Source: Thunnus maccoyii (Eukaryota; Chordata; Actinopteri; Scombriformes; Scombridae). From it: a stretch of DNA of 64,000 nucleotides. Location: NCBI RefSeq assembly GCF_910596095.1, contig NC_056548.1, positions 9,573,151 to 9,637,150 of the forward strand, given 5' to 3'. Shown one piece after another: positions 62,346-64,000 of this stretch. The stretch's first letter is position 1. Every line of letters starts with the position of its first letter. The notes under the pieces are model-generated. The model searched no databases. It was given only the letters and a program-made list of their open reading frames with translations, and was not told the DNA's origin. A program made the position numbers and the translations under genes.

Positions 62346-63255
62346 TAAATGAGCTGTCGTTTTCTCATTTTTGGATTTGTTTATCGATGTTTTATGTGAA
62401 GGCCTCTTACAAGACTTACCAAGTCATTATCTAACTTGTCAACAGTAGATTGTGATTTTAATCAGAATTTGCTGATTATAATTAATTTCATTTTTCACTG
62501 TGCAGAATGAGGTATGTGCAGAGTTTGACACTAGAAGGCTGTTTTCACATTCACCTGCTGAAAAGGGAACATTTCTCTGTGCTCACCTTGAAATTGAATT
62601 CCTCTCCAGACAAGTTTTTAAGAAATATATTTAGCTTTGAACAATAATTTGAAGAAGGTGAGCTTTAGATGTCACTTTTAACTAGATAATTGAACTTTTT
62701 TTGGTGGAAAAACCATATCAGACAAAATATTATTCTGAGTATTTATATCCTAAACATAGACTGAGGGAATCTATAATAACTCTTTTCTTTTATTGGTACC
62801 AAAAACCAGACGTCATGTCAGATATTGAAAAATGTCAAGTATGAGTAAAATTTTAAGTTTAGTAACATTTTGTTTTTATTGGTCCAAGACTTCAAAACAG
62901 AATCCAACTTCACTTAATTTAACTTACTGAATCTGTTAGGGATTTAAAATCTTATTACTTTATTTTAGTATTTTAAAAAATGACCCTCCTGTTGTTTCTA
63001 ACCTAAATCATCTTAATGGAAGACTTGCTTTGAGACAAGTGTCAATTTATTGATAGCAGAGGTGTTTTTGCTCTCATATTAAGTTACTGACAGTTGCTCT
63101 TAAGAAATTCCTCGAGCTTAAAATCAAGTAAACAAGTATAAAAAGTTTCTATCTTAACAGTGTGCGTCACATTATATCTGACAAGTGTTTTCACTAAGTG
63201 ATGAACATCCTTTGTAATGTTGGGGTATCTGTCTCCAGCACCTCGCTGCTCTGCG
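62346..63255. other. Intergenic DNA
   Basis: AT-rich, no coding frame or repeat recognised. Confidence 0.6.
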
Positions 63256-63259
63256 TCTA

Positions 63260-63753
63260 AATGGCACATACTGTACACACAGGCGGCAGTGGAGGTGACA
63301 TTTCTGAAAGGGTCTCGGTGGGTGAGCGGGGTGGGTGGGTGTTATGTGTGCGATTAGAGGGTCGGGGCGGGGTGCAGTGGAGTGGAGTAGGGTGGGGTGG
63401 TGAGGGGGGGGGAAGTGCTCAGGAGATCAGAAGTGTCTCTGCCATTTAGAGTCACCAGCTCTTGTCAGGAATGTGCGTCCCCTGCGCACACAGATCATGT
63501 ACTGGATGCGCCCACTTTATTTTTAACCCGGCTGGGTGGGTCAGTCGCTGGCTTTCGGGAATGACCGTGGAGCGCGCGGCGCCTACAGCCCCTTTCCCTC
63601 GTCCCCCGTGCAGGACCGTGTCCTCCTCGCGCTGTGGAGACCCTCCGCTCTGACCAGGACCCCGCTACAGCTTCAATGGGATTATAATTGGTTTATTGGC
63701 AGGGAGAAGGCTCAACATAAACACTTTCGGGACAGGACAACATCCAGAAGCAA
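63260..63753 (+). promoter_or_regulatory. GC-rich promoter and likely noncoding first exon of the next gene
   Basis: The base composition changes sharply: a G-run-rich segment (63300-63415, with ggggtgggtgggtg and gagggggggg) leads into a CpG-rich block (63530-63660, gagcgcgcggcgcc). A strong splice donor, AAGCAA|gtaagtg, lies at 63753/63754. The only ATG frame in the CpG block (from 63560) is short and meets TGA, so the exon looks like 5' UTR. Which gene it belongs to cannot be told; it would lie beyond the window. Confidence 0.5.
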
Positions 63754-64000
63754 GTAAGTGTAAATTTAAGGCGCTGCTAATGCGCCATTGTTAAATGAAA
63801 TTATTGATCTTTGGCCAAATAGTTTCTGACACCGGTCACTAAATGGTCCTCATTCCATGTAGACTACAATTGTTTGCCGTTGTTAATGGGGGGAGTTAAA
63901 AGTTTCCTCCAAACCACCTGTTGGACCAAGCTGCCATGTTAAATAATGACGTCGTTTTCAAATGATCTCAGACTATTTATTTATTTTAAATGATGACATG

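Noticed and set aside
1..64000. CRISPR array, operon, phage or bacterial system
   Set aside because: No spaced identical repeats or bacterial gene layout; genes are intron-rich and vertebrate.

Overview
The window is vertebrate nuclear DNA, most likely from a percomorph-type teleost. Its two genes have vertebrate exon structures, and its repeats are fish-typical: hAT MITEs, Tc1-like DNA transposons, DIRS and L2-like retroelements, a tRNA-type SINE, and (TG)n/(ATCT)n microsatellites. The species cannot be named from the sequence. Two large genes on the + strand were resolved exon by exon. CDAN1 (codanin-1) runs from 2670 to 14902 in 28 coding exons that join in frame to 1344 codons plus stop. 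STARD9 (a kinesin with a C-terminal START lipid-transfer domain, also called KIF16A) runs from 17235 to 60163 in 32 coding exons that join in frame to 3631 codons plus stop. Comparisons with human proteins are from memory, not from a search. || Layout. 1-880: the 5' part of an LTR retrotransposon with a tRNA-Pro-type primer-binding site and a cut-short gag-like start. 880-2560: old repeats, including a 175-bp inverted-repeat element holding telomere-like units. 2565-2669: compact CDAN1 promoter with E-box, NRF1 and GC-box matches. 2670-14902: CDAN1; intron 22 carries a hAT MITE and a dead Tc1-like transposon. 14903-17234: CDAN1 3' region and STARD9 promoter, with a 650-bp foldback element nested in an older repeat. 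17235-42868: STARD9 motor exons, split by an 11-kb intron 3 and by a 3-kb intron 11 that holds DIRS and LINE relics. 43127-48418: neck, FHA and coiled-coil exons. 48591-55550: one giant 6960-nt exon. 56070-60163: C-terminal coiled coil and START domain. 60164-63250: 3' UTR and intergenic DNA with a SINE. 63260-63753: a GC-rich segment ending in a splice donor, probably the noncoding first exon of the next gene. || Function. The two genes are neighbours, not an operon. Codanin-1 is a cytoplasmic scaffold that binds the histone chaperone ASF1 and the nuclease-like CDIN1, and is linked to congenital dyserythropoietic anaemia I. STARD9 is a plus-end kinesin tied in the literature to mitotic centrosome cohesion and lysosome tubulation. 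The same pair is adjacent in human, but there (from memory) the genes converge tail to tail; here they are head to tail. No prokaryotic-type system, CRISPR array, tRNA or rRNA gene was seen. The most interesting leads are several dynein-light-chain (LC8)-like TQT/GIQT motifs in the kinesin tail, and a glycine-rich motor loop 12 that lacks the DSGxxS-type degron recalled for human STARD9.
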